Below the pieces are notes generated by a model. The model worked only from the letters and a program-made list of their open reading frames with translations. It was not told where the DNA came from and ran no database searches. The position numbers and the translations under genes were made by a program. Below are positions 5,030 through 12,064 of a stretch of DNA of 26,832 bases, in pieces. This DNA comes from a virus. The stretch lies in IMG/VR virus record IMGVR_UViG_3300030118_002635, positions 1 through 26,832 of that record; one strand, written 5' to 3'. The first letter of the stretch is position 1. Each line of letters opens with the position of its first letter.

Positions 5030-6545
5030 ATACAAACCTGATGGTGAAGTCCTAAAAAAATTTATGAAAGACGATACGTTCTTTCGTGGCATTCGCGGTC
5101 CTGTAGGTTCTGGTAAGTCTGTTGGTTGTTGCGTAGAAGTATTTAGACGAGCTCTTTCTCAAAAGAAAAACGATAGTGGCATACGCAGAAGTCGATGGGC
5201 TATTATAAGAAACACAAACCCACAGCTTAGAACTACAACAATTAAGACTTGGCTTGATTGGTTTCCAGAAAATGAGTGGGGTAAATTTATTTGGTCTGTG
5301 CCTTATACCCATCACATAAAGAAAGGAGACATAGACCTTGAGGTAATCTTCCTTGCTCTTGACCGTCCAGAAGATGTTAAAAAACTATTGTCCCTCGAAC
5401 TAACAGGCATCTGGATTAACGAGGCAAGGGAGATACCCAAAAGTATTATTGATGCTTGTACCATGAGGGTTGGACGATTCCCTTCTATGCGTGAAGGTGG
5501 ACCTAGTTGGACAGGCGTTATTGCAGATACCAACGCGCCAGAAGAAGATCACTGGTGGCCTATTATGTCAGGCGAAGTTCCTATACCAGATCATATTCCT
5601 AGAGATCAGGCTAAAATGTTAGTCAAACCTGATAACTGGGAGTTCTTTACACAACCATCTGGCATGAAAGAAATATACAATGAAGATGGTGAAGTAGAAA
5701 ACTATAAGTCTAATGATGAAGCTGAAAATAAAAAGAACATGCTTCAAAACTATTATACAAATTTAATACAAGGTAAAACAAAGTCTTGGATTGATGTCTA
5801 TGTAATGAATAGGCTTGGTACTATACAAGATGGAAAGCCAGTATATCCTATGTTTGCTAGTGAAACACACATTGCTAAAGAAGAAATACCAGTAGCAGCA
5901 GGTCTGCCTTTATATATTGGTATAGACTTTGGGCTTACTCCTGCGGCTGTTATAGGTCAAAAGGTTAGAAACAGGTGGTTAATTCAATCTGAGGTAGTTG
6001 CTTTTGATATGGGCATCGTTAGATTTGCAGAGGTATTAAGAAATGAAATCGCTACTCGTTTTTCTCAAGCTTCCGATGTGTATATATATGGTGATCCAGC
6101 AGGGGATTTTCGGGCGCAAACGGACGAATCTACCCCTTTTCACATACTTAGAGGTGCTGGTTTACGCGCATTTCCCGCCCCAAGCAATTCTGTGGATCTT
6201 CGCTTGGAGTCAGTGGCTCAACAACTTAACAAGATGGTTGAAGGTAAACCTGCGTTTTTAGTTGATAGACGTTGCTCTCAGCTTATAAAGGGATTTGACG
6301 GTGGCTATGCTTACAAACGCATGGAAGTAAGTGGTGAACGATATGCAGATAAACCTGATAAGAATATGTACTCTCACATACACGATGCACTACAATATTT
6401 AATGTTGGGAGCAGGAGAAGGTCGTGCTTTAATGTCAAACCAAAAACCTGCACAAGTTGTAAATGGCAGAAAAGACTTTGATGTATTTACCAGAAAACCA
6501 AAAAGTTCTGCTAAAAAACCTAGCGTATGGTCACTTGTGCGTTGA
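5016..6545 (+). CDS. terL: Terminase large subunit (packaging ATPase/nuclease)
   Basis: This protein of about 509 residues is the DNA-packaging motor. From the TTG at 5016: Walker A is GPVGSGKS (residues 28-35), the Walker B/catalytic region is TGIWINEARE with E136, and the C-terminal RNase H-like nuclease shows YIGIDFGLTPA (D304), IYGDPAGDF (D360) and HIHDALQYL (D457). All expected catalytic acids are present, so it should be active. No ATG lies near the expected N-terminus. TTG at 5016 has a GGTGGA sequence eight bases upstream and would start LTDFKYKPDGE; TTG at 4998 or ATG at 5064 are alternatives, and a stop at 4992 blocks longer forms. A copy of the TTGTGCGTTG motif covers its stop codon. 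Confidence 0.95.
   Translation: MTDFKYKPDGEVLKKFMKDDTFFRGIRGPVGSGKSVGCCVEVFRRALSQKKNDSGIRRSRWAIIRNTNPQLRTTTIKTWLDWFPENEWGKFIWSVPYTHHIKKGDIDLEVIFLALDRPEDVKKLLSLELTGIWINEAREIPKSIIDACTMRVGRFPSMREGGPSWTGVIADTNAPEEDHWWPIMSGEVPIPDHIPRDQAKMLVKPDNWEFFTQPSGMKEIYNEDGEVENYKSNDEAENKKNMLQNYYTNLIQGKTKSWIDVYVMNRLGTIQDGKPVYPMFASETHIAKEEIPVAAGLPLYIGIDFGLTPAAVIGQKVRNRWLIQSEVVAFDMGIVRFAEVLRNEIATRFSQASDVYIYGDPAGDFRAQTDESTPFHILRGAGLRAFPAPSNSVDLRLESVAQQLNKMVEGKPAFLVDRRCSQLIKGFDGGYAYKRMEVSGERYADKPDKNMYSHIHDALQYLMLGAGEGRALMSNQKPAQVVNGRKDFDVFTRKPKSSAKKPSVWSLVR
6535..6545 (+). promoter_or_regulatory. TTGTGCGTTGA motif, putative promoter before GNAT-portal block
   Basis: TTGTGCGTTGA lies at the very end of terL (its TGA is the last three bases), 33 bases before the acetyltransferase ATG. 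AT-rich sequence follows (AAATTATTTTAAATC). No good sigma-70 -10 is found at the expected distance, so if it is a promoter it more likely serves a phage polymerase or modified host polymerase. Confidence 0.5.
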
Positions 6546-6577
6546 AATTATTTTAAATCTATGTTTTTCAAGGAAAC

Positions 6578-7048
6578 ATGATGAACCGCAAAGCAATATA
6601 TAGACGCGCTGCAAGGGATGATGTTCTCTGTATTTTTGAAATGGCAAGAGACTTTCATGCTGAAAGTGAGTTAAATGACATACCTTTTGACGATGCTGTG
6701 TTTGCTAGGTACTTAGAAGGTCAAATAGAAGATGATATGTCTTGTATATTTGTTGCTGAAGTAAGTGGAGAAAACGTAGGATTTATATTTGGAAGCATAT
6801 ATCAGCTTTACTTTTCTCAAACTTTTGCTGCTAATAGTGACATATGGTATGTAAGACCTGAGTATCGTGGTGGTTTAATAGGCGTTCTATTGCTAAGAAA
6901 CTTTGAGAAGTGGGCAATAGGAAAAGGCGCTAGGTTCTTAGTTAATGGTAGTTCGTCAGGTATATCTTTAGAAAGAACGCATAAATTAATAGAAAGACTT
7001 GGGTATGAATCTGTAGGTTCTGAATACAGGAGAGATTTAAATGGGTAG
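6578..7048 (+). CDS. GNAT-family N-acetyltransferase
   Basis: This 156-residue protein fits the GNAT fold. The acetyl-CoA-binding motif A is DIWYVRPEYRGGLIGVLLLR (residues 88-107), with the R-G-x-x-I-G pyrophosphate loop in a slightly unusual R-G-G-L-I-G form; the preceding strands (SCIFVAEVSGENVGFIFGS) and the C-terminal ERLGYESVGSEYRRD complete the family pattern. It should transfer an acetyl group from acetyl-CoA to an amine; the substrate cannot be told from sequence. AAGGAAA lies before the start and either of two adjacent ATGs (6578, 6581) may be used. Its position between terL and portal suggests late expression. Confidence 0.88.
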   Translation: MMNRKAIYRRAARDDVLCIFEMARDFHAESELNDIPFDDAVFARYLEGQIEDDMSCIFVAEVSGENVGFIFGSIYQLYFSQTFAANSDIWYVRPEYRGGLIGVLLLRNFEKWAIGKGARFLVNGSSSGISLERTHKLIERLGYESVGSEYRRDLNG

Positions 7049-7655
7049 TTGTTTTAAAAAGAAAAACAAAAATGTATCAGTAAAAAAGAAAAAGAGTGGT
7101 TCTGTTACTGCTAAATCTTCTGGTTACTATCCAGAGTTAACAACTTCAGCAGGTCCAGAGTCAGATAAAAGAACCGCTAAAGAAAAATTTGATGCTAACC
7201 CTGCTCGTCAAGCATTTATAAGAGCTAGAGAGAGAAGAAAAAAAAGAAGAAGTAGAGTTACTAATGATGATATTATAACTAATGATGATACTACTAATAC
7301 TAATACTAATACTACTACTACTATTATTGGTGAGGGCATTGGCGATACATCTGTAACTCCAGAAAGTATTTATACCCAAGACCCAAATGATGCTATGGAG
7401 GCACAAGAGCTTTTAGCACAAGATGAATTAAGGCGGCAAAGAATAAAAAGAGCTAGAGCAAAACAATCTTTACTAAGAAAAAGAATAGAAAGAAATAGAG
7501 AAGTAGGTTCTGGACGTAGGGTTTTATCTGGAACTGAAAGAGAATTGAATGTTCAAACTAGACAAGCAGGAACTGGTCGCAGAGGTGGCACAGGTAGAAG
7601 ATCTTTGATTACTGGTTCTACTGGTGGAATCGGATACTATAGTAGGTTCTTATGA
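7041..7655 (+). CDS. Low-complexity basic protein upstream of portal
   Basis: This 204-residue protein starts in an overlap with the acetyltransferase, with AGGAGAG before the ATG, and ends in an ATGA overlap with the portal gene. It is basic and repetitive: a lysine-rich start (MGSCFKKKNKNVSVKKKKSG), an arginine-rich helix (RARERRKKRRSRV), an Asp/Asn/Thr low-complexity stretch around residues 75-97 encoded by GAT/ACT/AAT microsatellite-like DNA, an RRQRIKRARAKQSLLRKRIE helix and a glycine/arginine-rich end. No family is recognised. It may be a minor virion or head-assembly protein given its neighbours. Confidence 0.8.
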   Translation: MGSCFKKKNKNVSVKKKKSGSVTAKSSGYYPELTTSAGPESDKRTAKEKFDANPARQAFIRARERRKKRRSRVTNDDIITNDDTTNTNTNTTTTIIGEGIGDTSVTPESIYTQDPNDAMEAQELLAQDELRRQRIKRARAKQSLLRKRIERNREVGSGRRVLSGTERELNVQTRQAGTGRRGGTGRRSLITGSTGGIGYYSRFL

Positions 7656-9199
7656 TACAAAATTCAAAAAAATATTTAGAAAGATATGAAAAAGCAAAAG
7701 CTCACAGGCAAAACTTTGTTGATCTTTTTGAAGAATGTTATGAATATGCGTTACCCCAACGTGAATCTTTTTACTATGAAACAGCAGGGCAACGCAGGGA
7801 TGATAAAATTTTTGACGAAACAGCAGTAGTTGGTGTTCAAGAGTTTGCATCTAGATTACAGTCAGGTTTAGTTCCTAACTTTGCAAGATGGGCTGATTTA
7901 ACAGCAGGGTCAGAAGTACCAGACTCTGAAAAAGATTTTATTGAAAATGATCTTGATGAAGTAACAGAGTATGTATTTGAGATACTACAAAACTCTAACT
8001 TTTCTCAGGAAGTACATGAAGCATTTATGGATTTAGCAGTAGGTACTGGTGTATTATGTGTGGATGAAGGTGATGCTGTTAACCCTATAATGTTTTCTGC
8101 AATACCATTGCCTCATGTTGTTCTTGATACTGGGCCTGATGATAAGATTGATCATGTTTTTCGAGAACGTAAAAATATTAGAAACTCCGATCTTCCTATA
8201 CTTTATGAAGATGCAAAGTTTGATATGAAGATACAAAATAGGATTGATAGAGATCCAGAAGGCAAATGCACAACTCTTGAGATTATATGCAAAGACTATA
8301 CAAAACGTAATGAAGAGGCTCATCTCTATTATGTAATAGATATGTCTACAAAAGAAACTATTGTAGAAAGAAAGTTTTCTGGTGTTGGTTCTAATCCGTA
8401 TGTATGTTTTAGATGGTCTAAGTGTGCAGGAGAAGTATACGGTAGAGGTCCATTAATAAATGCTTTATCAGCTATAAAAACTACAAACCTTACTATTCAA
8501 CTTATATTAGAAAATGCACAGATGGCTATCTCTGGTATCTATCAAATGGACGATGATGGTATAATAAACCCTGATACTATTAATCTAGTCCCTGGAACTA
8601 TAATACCTAAGTCTCCCCAATCTAATGGACTACAGCCTATACAATCAGCAGGAAGATTTGATGTTGCTGACATAGTTTTAGGTGATATGCGCTTGAATAT
8701 AAAACGTGCATTATACAATGATATGTTAGGAAATCCAGATAAAACTCCTGCATCTGCTACAGAAGTGGCTGAACGTATGGCAGATTTATCACGCAGGATA
8801 GGGTCAGCGTTTGGTAGACTGCAAGCTGAGTTAGTGCAGCCTGTATTGCAAAGAGTTATACACATTCTTAAAAAACAGGGGCGTATTGAAGTGCCTACTG
8901 TTAACGGTAGAGAAGTTAAAATAAGATCTACCTCTCCATTAGCACAGGCTCAATCTAATCAAGATATAACTTCTGTTTCTAGATTTCTTGAATTAGTTAA
9001 TGCGTACTTTGGACCCGAGACTACAAACATATTAATTGACTCAGAAGAAACAGCTATTCACCTTGCTAAAAAATTTGGTGTACCTGACACCTTGATTCGT
9101 GACGCAGAAGAGCGTAGACAGATAGTTGCAATGATGCAGCAAATGCAACAAATGCAACAACAACAACAACAAGCAGGGCCACCTATTGCCGCAGAATAG
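7652..9199 (+). CDS. Portal (head-tail connector) protein
   Basis: This 515-residue protein matches the T7 gp8-type head-to-tail connecting protein family, of normal length. Family-like segments are YEYALPQRESFY near the N-terminus, DETAVVGVQEFASRLQSGLV, the central KCAGEVYGRGPLINALSAIK and the helical NPDKTPASATEVAERMADLS. Portals form a 12-subunit ring at one vertex through which DNA is packaged and ejected. The C-terminus ends in a Met/Gln repeat (MMQQMQQMQQQQQQ), encoded by CAA/CAG-rich DNA, likely a flexible tail inside the crown. It overlaps the upstream gene by ATGA. Confidence 0.95.
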   Translation: MIQNSKKYLERYEKAKAHRQNFVDLFEECYEYALPQRESFYYETAGQRRDDKIFDETAVVGVQEFASRLQSGLVPNFARWADLTAGSEVPDSEKDFIENDLDEVTEYVFEILQNSNFSQEVHEAFMDLAVGTGVLCVDEGDAVNPIMFSAIPLPHVVLDTGPDDKIDHVFRERKNIRNSDLPILYEDAKFDMKIQNRIDRDPEGKCTTLEIICKDYTKRNEEAHLYYVIDMSTKETIVERKFSGVGSNPYVCFRWSKCAGEVYGRGPLINALSAIKTTNLTIQLILENAQMAISGIYQMDDDGIINPDTINLVPGTIIPKSPQSNGLQPIQSAGRFDVADIVLGDMRLNIKRALYNDMLGNPDKTPASATEVAERMADLSRRIGSAFGRLQAELVQPVLQRVIHILKKQGRIEVPTVNGREVKIRSTSPLAQAQSNQDITSVSRFLELVNAYFGPETTNILIDSEETAIHLAKKFGVPDTLIRDAEERRQIVAMMQQMQQMQQQQQQAGPPIAAE

Positions 9200-9449
9200 T
9201 CATATTGGTTTAGACGGAATAGCAAGAAAGAAAACACAAGAAGATAAGATAAGCCTTAACTTTGGCTCTTTATTTTCTCAACCTACTGGTCAAGAAATTC
9301 TTAAATACTTGCGTAGTATAACTATTGAAATGGTAAGTGGTCCTAACATTTCTACTGATGAACTGCGTCATTTAGAAGGTCAACGGTATCTTGTTGGCCT
9401 AATAGAGCGTCATATTCAAAGATCACATAAGGTAAAAAACAATGAGTGA
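9186..9449 (+). CDS. Small Bbp19-like phage protein
   Basis: This 87-residue protein resembles the small Bbp19-type proteins found between portal and scaffold in many podoviruses (assigned from memory): FGSLFSQPTGQEILKYLRS then ELRHLEGQRYLVGLIERHIQ. Its role is unknown. No ATG precedes the conserved part; the frame opens with TTG at 9186, inside the end of the portal gene, so it is probably translated by coupling. It overlaps the scaffold gene by eight bases. Confidence 0.75.
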   Translation: MPQNSHIGLDGIARKKTQEDKISLNFGSLFSQPTGQEILKYLRSITIEMVSGPNISTDELRHLEGQRYLVGLIERHIQRSHKVKNNE

Positions 9450-10194
9450 AGAAGTTCAACAAACAGAAGCAACAACAGAATTACCGCCACAAGAAGAAAG
9501 GGATTTTGTGGTTGCAGAAGATTTAGAAACTAAGACAGAGGAACGCCCTGAGTGGTTGCCAGAAAAATACAAAACAGGTGAGGATTTAGCAAAGGCTTAT
9601 AAAGAACTTGAATCTAAGCTAGGCACTAAAGACGAAGATATTCGTGCTGAATTATTAAAAGAAATAGAAACAGAAAGTTTTAAGGACAGACCGGATAGTG
9701 TAGGTGATTATCAACTTCCTGATTTTATAGATGTAGATAATATTGATACAAATGATGAAACTCTTAAATGGTGGGCAGATCATGCTTTTACTTATGGTTT
9801 TAGCCAAGAAGAATTTGCTGAAGGATTAGAAAAAGTAATGCAAGCACAAGATGCTTATTTACCAGACCCAGAAGAAGAAATAAAAAAACTTGGTGATAAT
9901 GCTAATGTAAGATTAGAAGCTGTTGATTTATTTGCTAGACAGTTTTTTCCAGAAGAATATATGGAGTCTATAGAAGACTTAGCCTCTACGGCAGAAGGAG
10001 TACAGGCTTTAGAATTTATTATGGCCAAGTTGCAATCTCCTGCAATTGGCTCTGATGGTACGCCAGTAGATAGAATTACCGAAGAAGGTCTTAGAGAAAT
10101 GATGGCTGATGAAAAATATTGGCATCCTGCGCGTAGAAATGCAGACTTTATTAAACAGGTTAATGAAGGTTTTCAAAAGCTATATAATCAATAA
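9442..10194 (+). CDS. Capsid scaffolding protein
   Basis: This 250-residue, very acidic protein has the typical phage scaffold start, an acidic disordered leader followed by RPEWLPEKYKTGEDLAKAYK and ELESKLG. The body is helical and the C-terminus has the mixed-charge helix (HPARRNADFIKQVNEGFQKL) expected to touch the capsid shell. Scaffolds guide procapsid assembly and leave before or during DNA packaging. It lies directly before the capsid gene and ahead of a motif-bearing intergenic region, as in T7. Confidence 0.88.
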   Translation: MSEEVQQTEATTELPPQEERDFVVAEDLETKTEERPEWLPEKYKTGEDLAKAYKELESKLGTKDEDIRAELLKEIETESFKDRPDSVGDYQLPDFIDVDNIDTNDETLKWWADHAFTYGFSQEEFAEGLEKVMQAQDAYLPDPEEEIKKLGDNANVRLEAVDLFARQFFPEEYMESIEDLASTAEGVQALEFIMAKLQSPAIGSDGTPVDRITEEGLREMMADEKYWHPARRNADFIKQVNEGFQKLYNQ

Positions 10195-10200
10195 ATTTAA

Positions 10201-10211
10201 TTTGTGCGTTG
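10201..10211 (+). promoter_or_regulatory. TTTGTGCGTTG motif, putative capsid promoter
   Basis: TTTGTGCGTTG begins seven bases after the scaffold stop codon and is followed by very AT-rich DNA (CATTTTAAATAAAATTATTG). It is identical in 11 bases to the copies before terS and the tail fibre. In T7 the phi10 promoter sits at this position, before the capsid gene. Confidence 0.6.
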
Positions 10212-10236
10212 CATTTTAAATAAAATTATTGTTTGA

Positions 10237-10311
10237 ATGGGTCATTACGACCCATATCGCGTTGATCGGCCCTTATTGGATACCCGAATTGATATGTAAG
10301 AGTGGACACTC
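10237..10311 (+). promoter_or_regulatory. Structured 5' leader of the capsid gene
   Basis: The 150-base gap before the capsid gene contains a perfect hairpin ATGGGTC-ATTAC-GACCCAT (10237-10255) and a smaller one GAGT-GGAC-ACTC (10300-10311). The first is not followed by a T-run, so it is not a simple terminator. It would lie at or near the 5' end of a messenger started at the 10201 motif, where stem-loops often stabilise or mark processing of late phage messengers. The capsid start follows an AGGA at 10334-10337. Confidence 0.5.
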
Positions 10312-10345
10312 GTAGCAATCTGAAACTTAATTTAGGACTGTAAAA

Positions 10346-11155
10346 ATGGCTAATACAATAGACCAAGCCTTTATAAAGCAGTTTGAAACTGAAGTTCACA
10401 TGGCGTATCAGCGTATGGGTTCTAAGCTACGGAATACTATTCGCTCTACAAATGTGTCAGGATCAACTGCACGATTCCAGAAAATAGGCACTGGATCAGC
10501 AACAACTAAATCACGCAATGGTAATGTAACTCCAATGGATCTTGCGCATACCAATGTCGAAGTAACAATGAGCGACTTTTACGCTGCTGAGTATATCGAC
10601 AAGCTTGATGAGTTGAAAACAAATATCAACGAGCGACAAGCTGTGGCACAATCTGCTGCTGCTGCTCTTGGTAGAAAAACAGATGAGCTTATCATTACTG
10701 CTATGGACGCAGGTGCTAACTCTACTCAAATACATGATACTGGTTCTGCTCTTGCTAAAGCAGATCTTCTATCATTGTTTGAAACAATGGGTACAGCAGA
10801 TGTTCCAGAAGATGGGCAACGCTATCTTGCAATGTCTCCTGCAGGTTATGCTGATTTGTTTTCAATCACTGAGTTTGCCTCGTCAGACTTTGTTGGTCCG
10901 CAAAACCTACCATTCGCAGGTGGTATGACAATGAAAGAATTCTTGGGCTTCAAGATTTTTTCAACGTCTGCTGTAGCAGGTGGTAAGAATTTTGCTTACC
11001 ATACGAGTGCGATAGGTATTGGTGTGAACTCTGATGTTCAAACTGAAGTAAACTATGTTGCTGAGAAAGTATCTCACTTAGCAACATCAATGATGTCAAT
11101 GGGCGCAGTAGCTATCGATGATAACGGTATCTACGAAGTCCTAGACAATAACTAA
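10346..11155 (+). CDS. Major capsid protein
   Basis: This 269-residue protein forms the icosahedral shell. The start (MANTIDQAFIKQFETEVHMA then YQRMGSKLRNTIR) and the later DELKTNINERQAVAQSAAAA plus LGRKTDELIITAMDAG match a short HK97-fold capsid family (Phage_capsid_2-like, from memory), distinct from the longer T7 gp10 sequence. Position after the scaffold and before a small conserved partner supports the call. Codon use is less AT-rich than neighbouring genes, as expected for the most abundant late protein. It is preceded by its own motif and leader. Confidence 0.93.
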   Translation: MANTIDQAFIKQFETEVHMAYQRMGSKLRNTIRSTNVSGSTARFQKIGTGSATTKSRNGNVTPMDLAHTNVEVTMSDFYAAEYIDKLDELKTNINERQAVAQSAAAALGRKTDELIITAMDAGANSTQIHDTGSALAKADLLSLFETMGTADVPEDGQRYLAMSPAGYADLFSITEFASSDFVGPQNLPFAGGMTMKEFLGFKIFSTSAVAGGKNFAYHTSAIGIGVNSDVQTEVNYVAEKVSHLATSMMSMGAVAIDDNGIYEVLDNN

Positions 11156-11169
11156 GAGGAGGATCTAAA

Positions 11170-11433
11170 ATGGCTTATAGTGCAAGCGGTCTTACTCGTA
11201 TCGGTGGTGATTCAAATGGAAGCGTGTGGAGATATTCAACTACAGACGCAATCGCTGCTATAAACTCAGCAGGTTATTTTAACAGTGCAGCTAACATGCT
11301 TGCTGTTCGTGATCTGATTATTGTTTGCGATACAAACACTCCAACAACTAATTTTTGTACTGTGCTTTCTAACACTGGTACAGTTGTGGATGTATCCGAT
11401 GGTACTGCTGTCGCAGAAACCGATGGTGACTAA
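11170..11433 (+). CDS. Small capsid-associated protein, probable decoration
   Basis: This 87-residue protein follows the capsid gene by 14 bases with a very strong GAGGAGG ribosome-binding site, implying high expression. It has a conserved-looking pattern: MAYSASGLTRIGGDSNGSVW, a DAIAAINSAGYFN segment, MLAVRDLIIV and an acidic end (VAETDGD). I recall this kind of protein directly after this capsid family in many phages; a role as shell decoration or cement protein is inferred from position and expression signals. A terminator follows immediately. Confidence 0.8.
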   Translation: MAYSASGLTRIGGDSNGSVWRYSTTDAIAAINSAGYFNSAANMLAVRDLIIVCDTNTPTTNFCTVLSNTGTVVDVSDGTAVAETDGD

Positions 11434-11435
11434 TA

Positions 11436-11462
11436 GAGTGGGGGCTTTTGCCCCCCTCTTTT
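11436..11462 (+). terminator. Strong intrinsic terminator after capsid block
   Basis: GGGGGC (11440-11445), loop TTTT, GCCCCC (11450-11455), with an additional GAG/CTC pairing outside a bulged T, followed by TTTT. This is a textbook GC stem plus T-run. Its place after the capsid and decoration genes corresponds to the T-phi terminator of T7, separating highly expressed capsid genes from the tail and ejection genes, which must be reached by read-through. Confidence 0.85.
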
Positions 11463-11476
11463 CATAGGGGTTTATA

Positions 11477-12064
11477 ATGGCATTAAGCACACCTGCTAAT
11501 AGCGCAATTGATATTTGTAGTCGTGCGCTTATTTTGGTTGGCGCAGAACCAATTACTTCTTTTAATGATGATACTACAGAAGCCCTAATTGCAGGGAATA
11601 TGTATGAAGATATTGCAAGAACTAATCTTACATCTACTAGATGGAGGTTTTCGACTAACCAAGCTGTATTAAATAGATTGTCTGATGCTCCTACTGGAAG
11701 ATTTGATGCTGCATATCAATTACCAGATTATCTTTTTGTTCATGCTGTAACGGTAAGAGATCTTCAAATAGAATATAATATATATGGGGATAAAGTTTTT
11801 TGTGATGCTAGTGCTAATGATGAATTAATATTAGATTATACTTATAGGGCTGATGAGGTTGATTGGCCTTCTTATTTTTCTCTTTGTGTTGAATATGCAA
11901 TGGCAACTGTATTTGCTACAGCTTTAATAAGAGATACATCTTTATCATCATTAATGTCTACTCAGTATGATTTTCTTATAGCAAAAGCTAGATCAACTGA
12001 CTCACAACAACAAACAACTAGAAAAGTTACAACATCGAGGTTTATTACAAATAGGCGCAGCTAA
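11477..12064 (+). CDS. Tail tubular protein A-like (gatekeeper)
   Basis: This 195-residue protein matches the T7 gp11-type family in length and pattern: AIDICSRALILVGAEPITSF near the start, EDIARTNLTSTRWRFSTNQA, then FDAAYQLPDYLFVHAVTVRD. In T7 it forms a 12-subunit ring below the portal to which the nozzle and fibres attach. It follows the terminator and overlaps the next gene as TAATG. Confidence 0.92.
   Translation: MALSTPANSAIDICSRALILVGAEPITSFNDDTTEALIAGNMYEDIARTNLTSTRWRFSTNQAVLNRLSDAPTGRFDAAYQLPDYLFVHAVTVRDLQIEYNIYGDKVFCDASANDELILDYTYRADEVDWPSYFSLCVEYAMATVFATALIRDTSLSSLMSTQYDFLIAKARSTDSQQQTTRKVTTSRFITNRRS

Noticed and set aside
10237-10255. Hairpin before capsid gene as an intrinsic terminator
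   Set aside because: No T-run follows the stem, and it lies downstream of the putative promoter motif.
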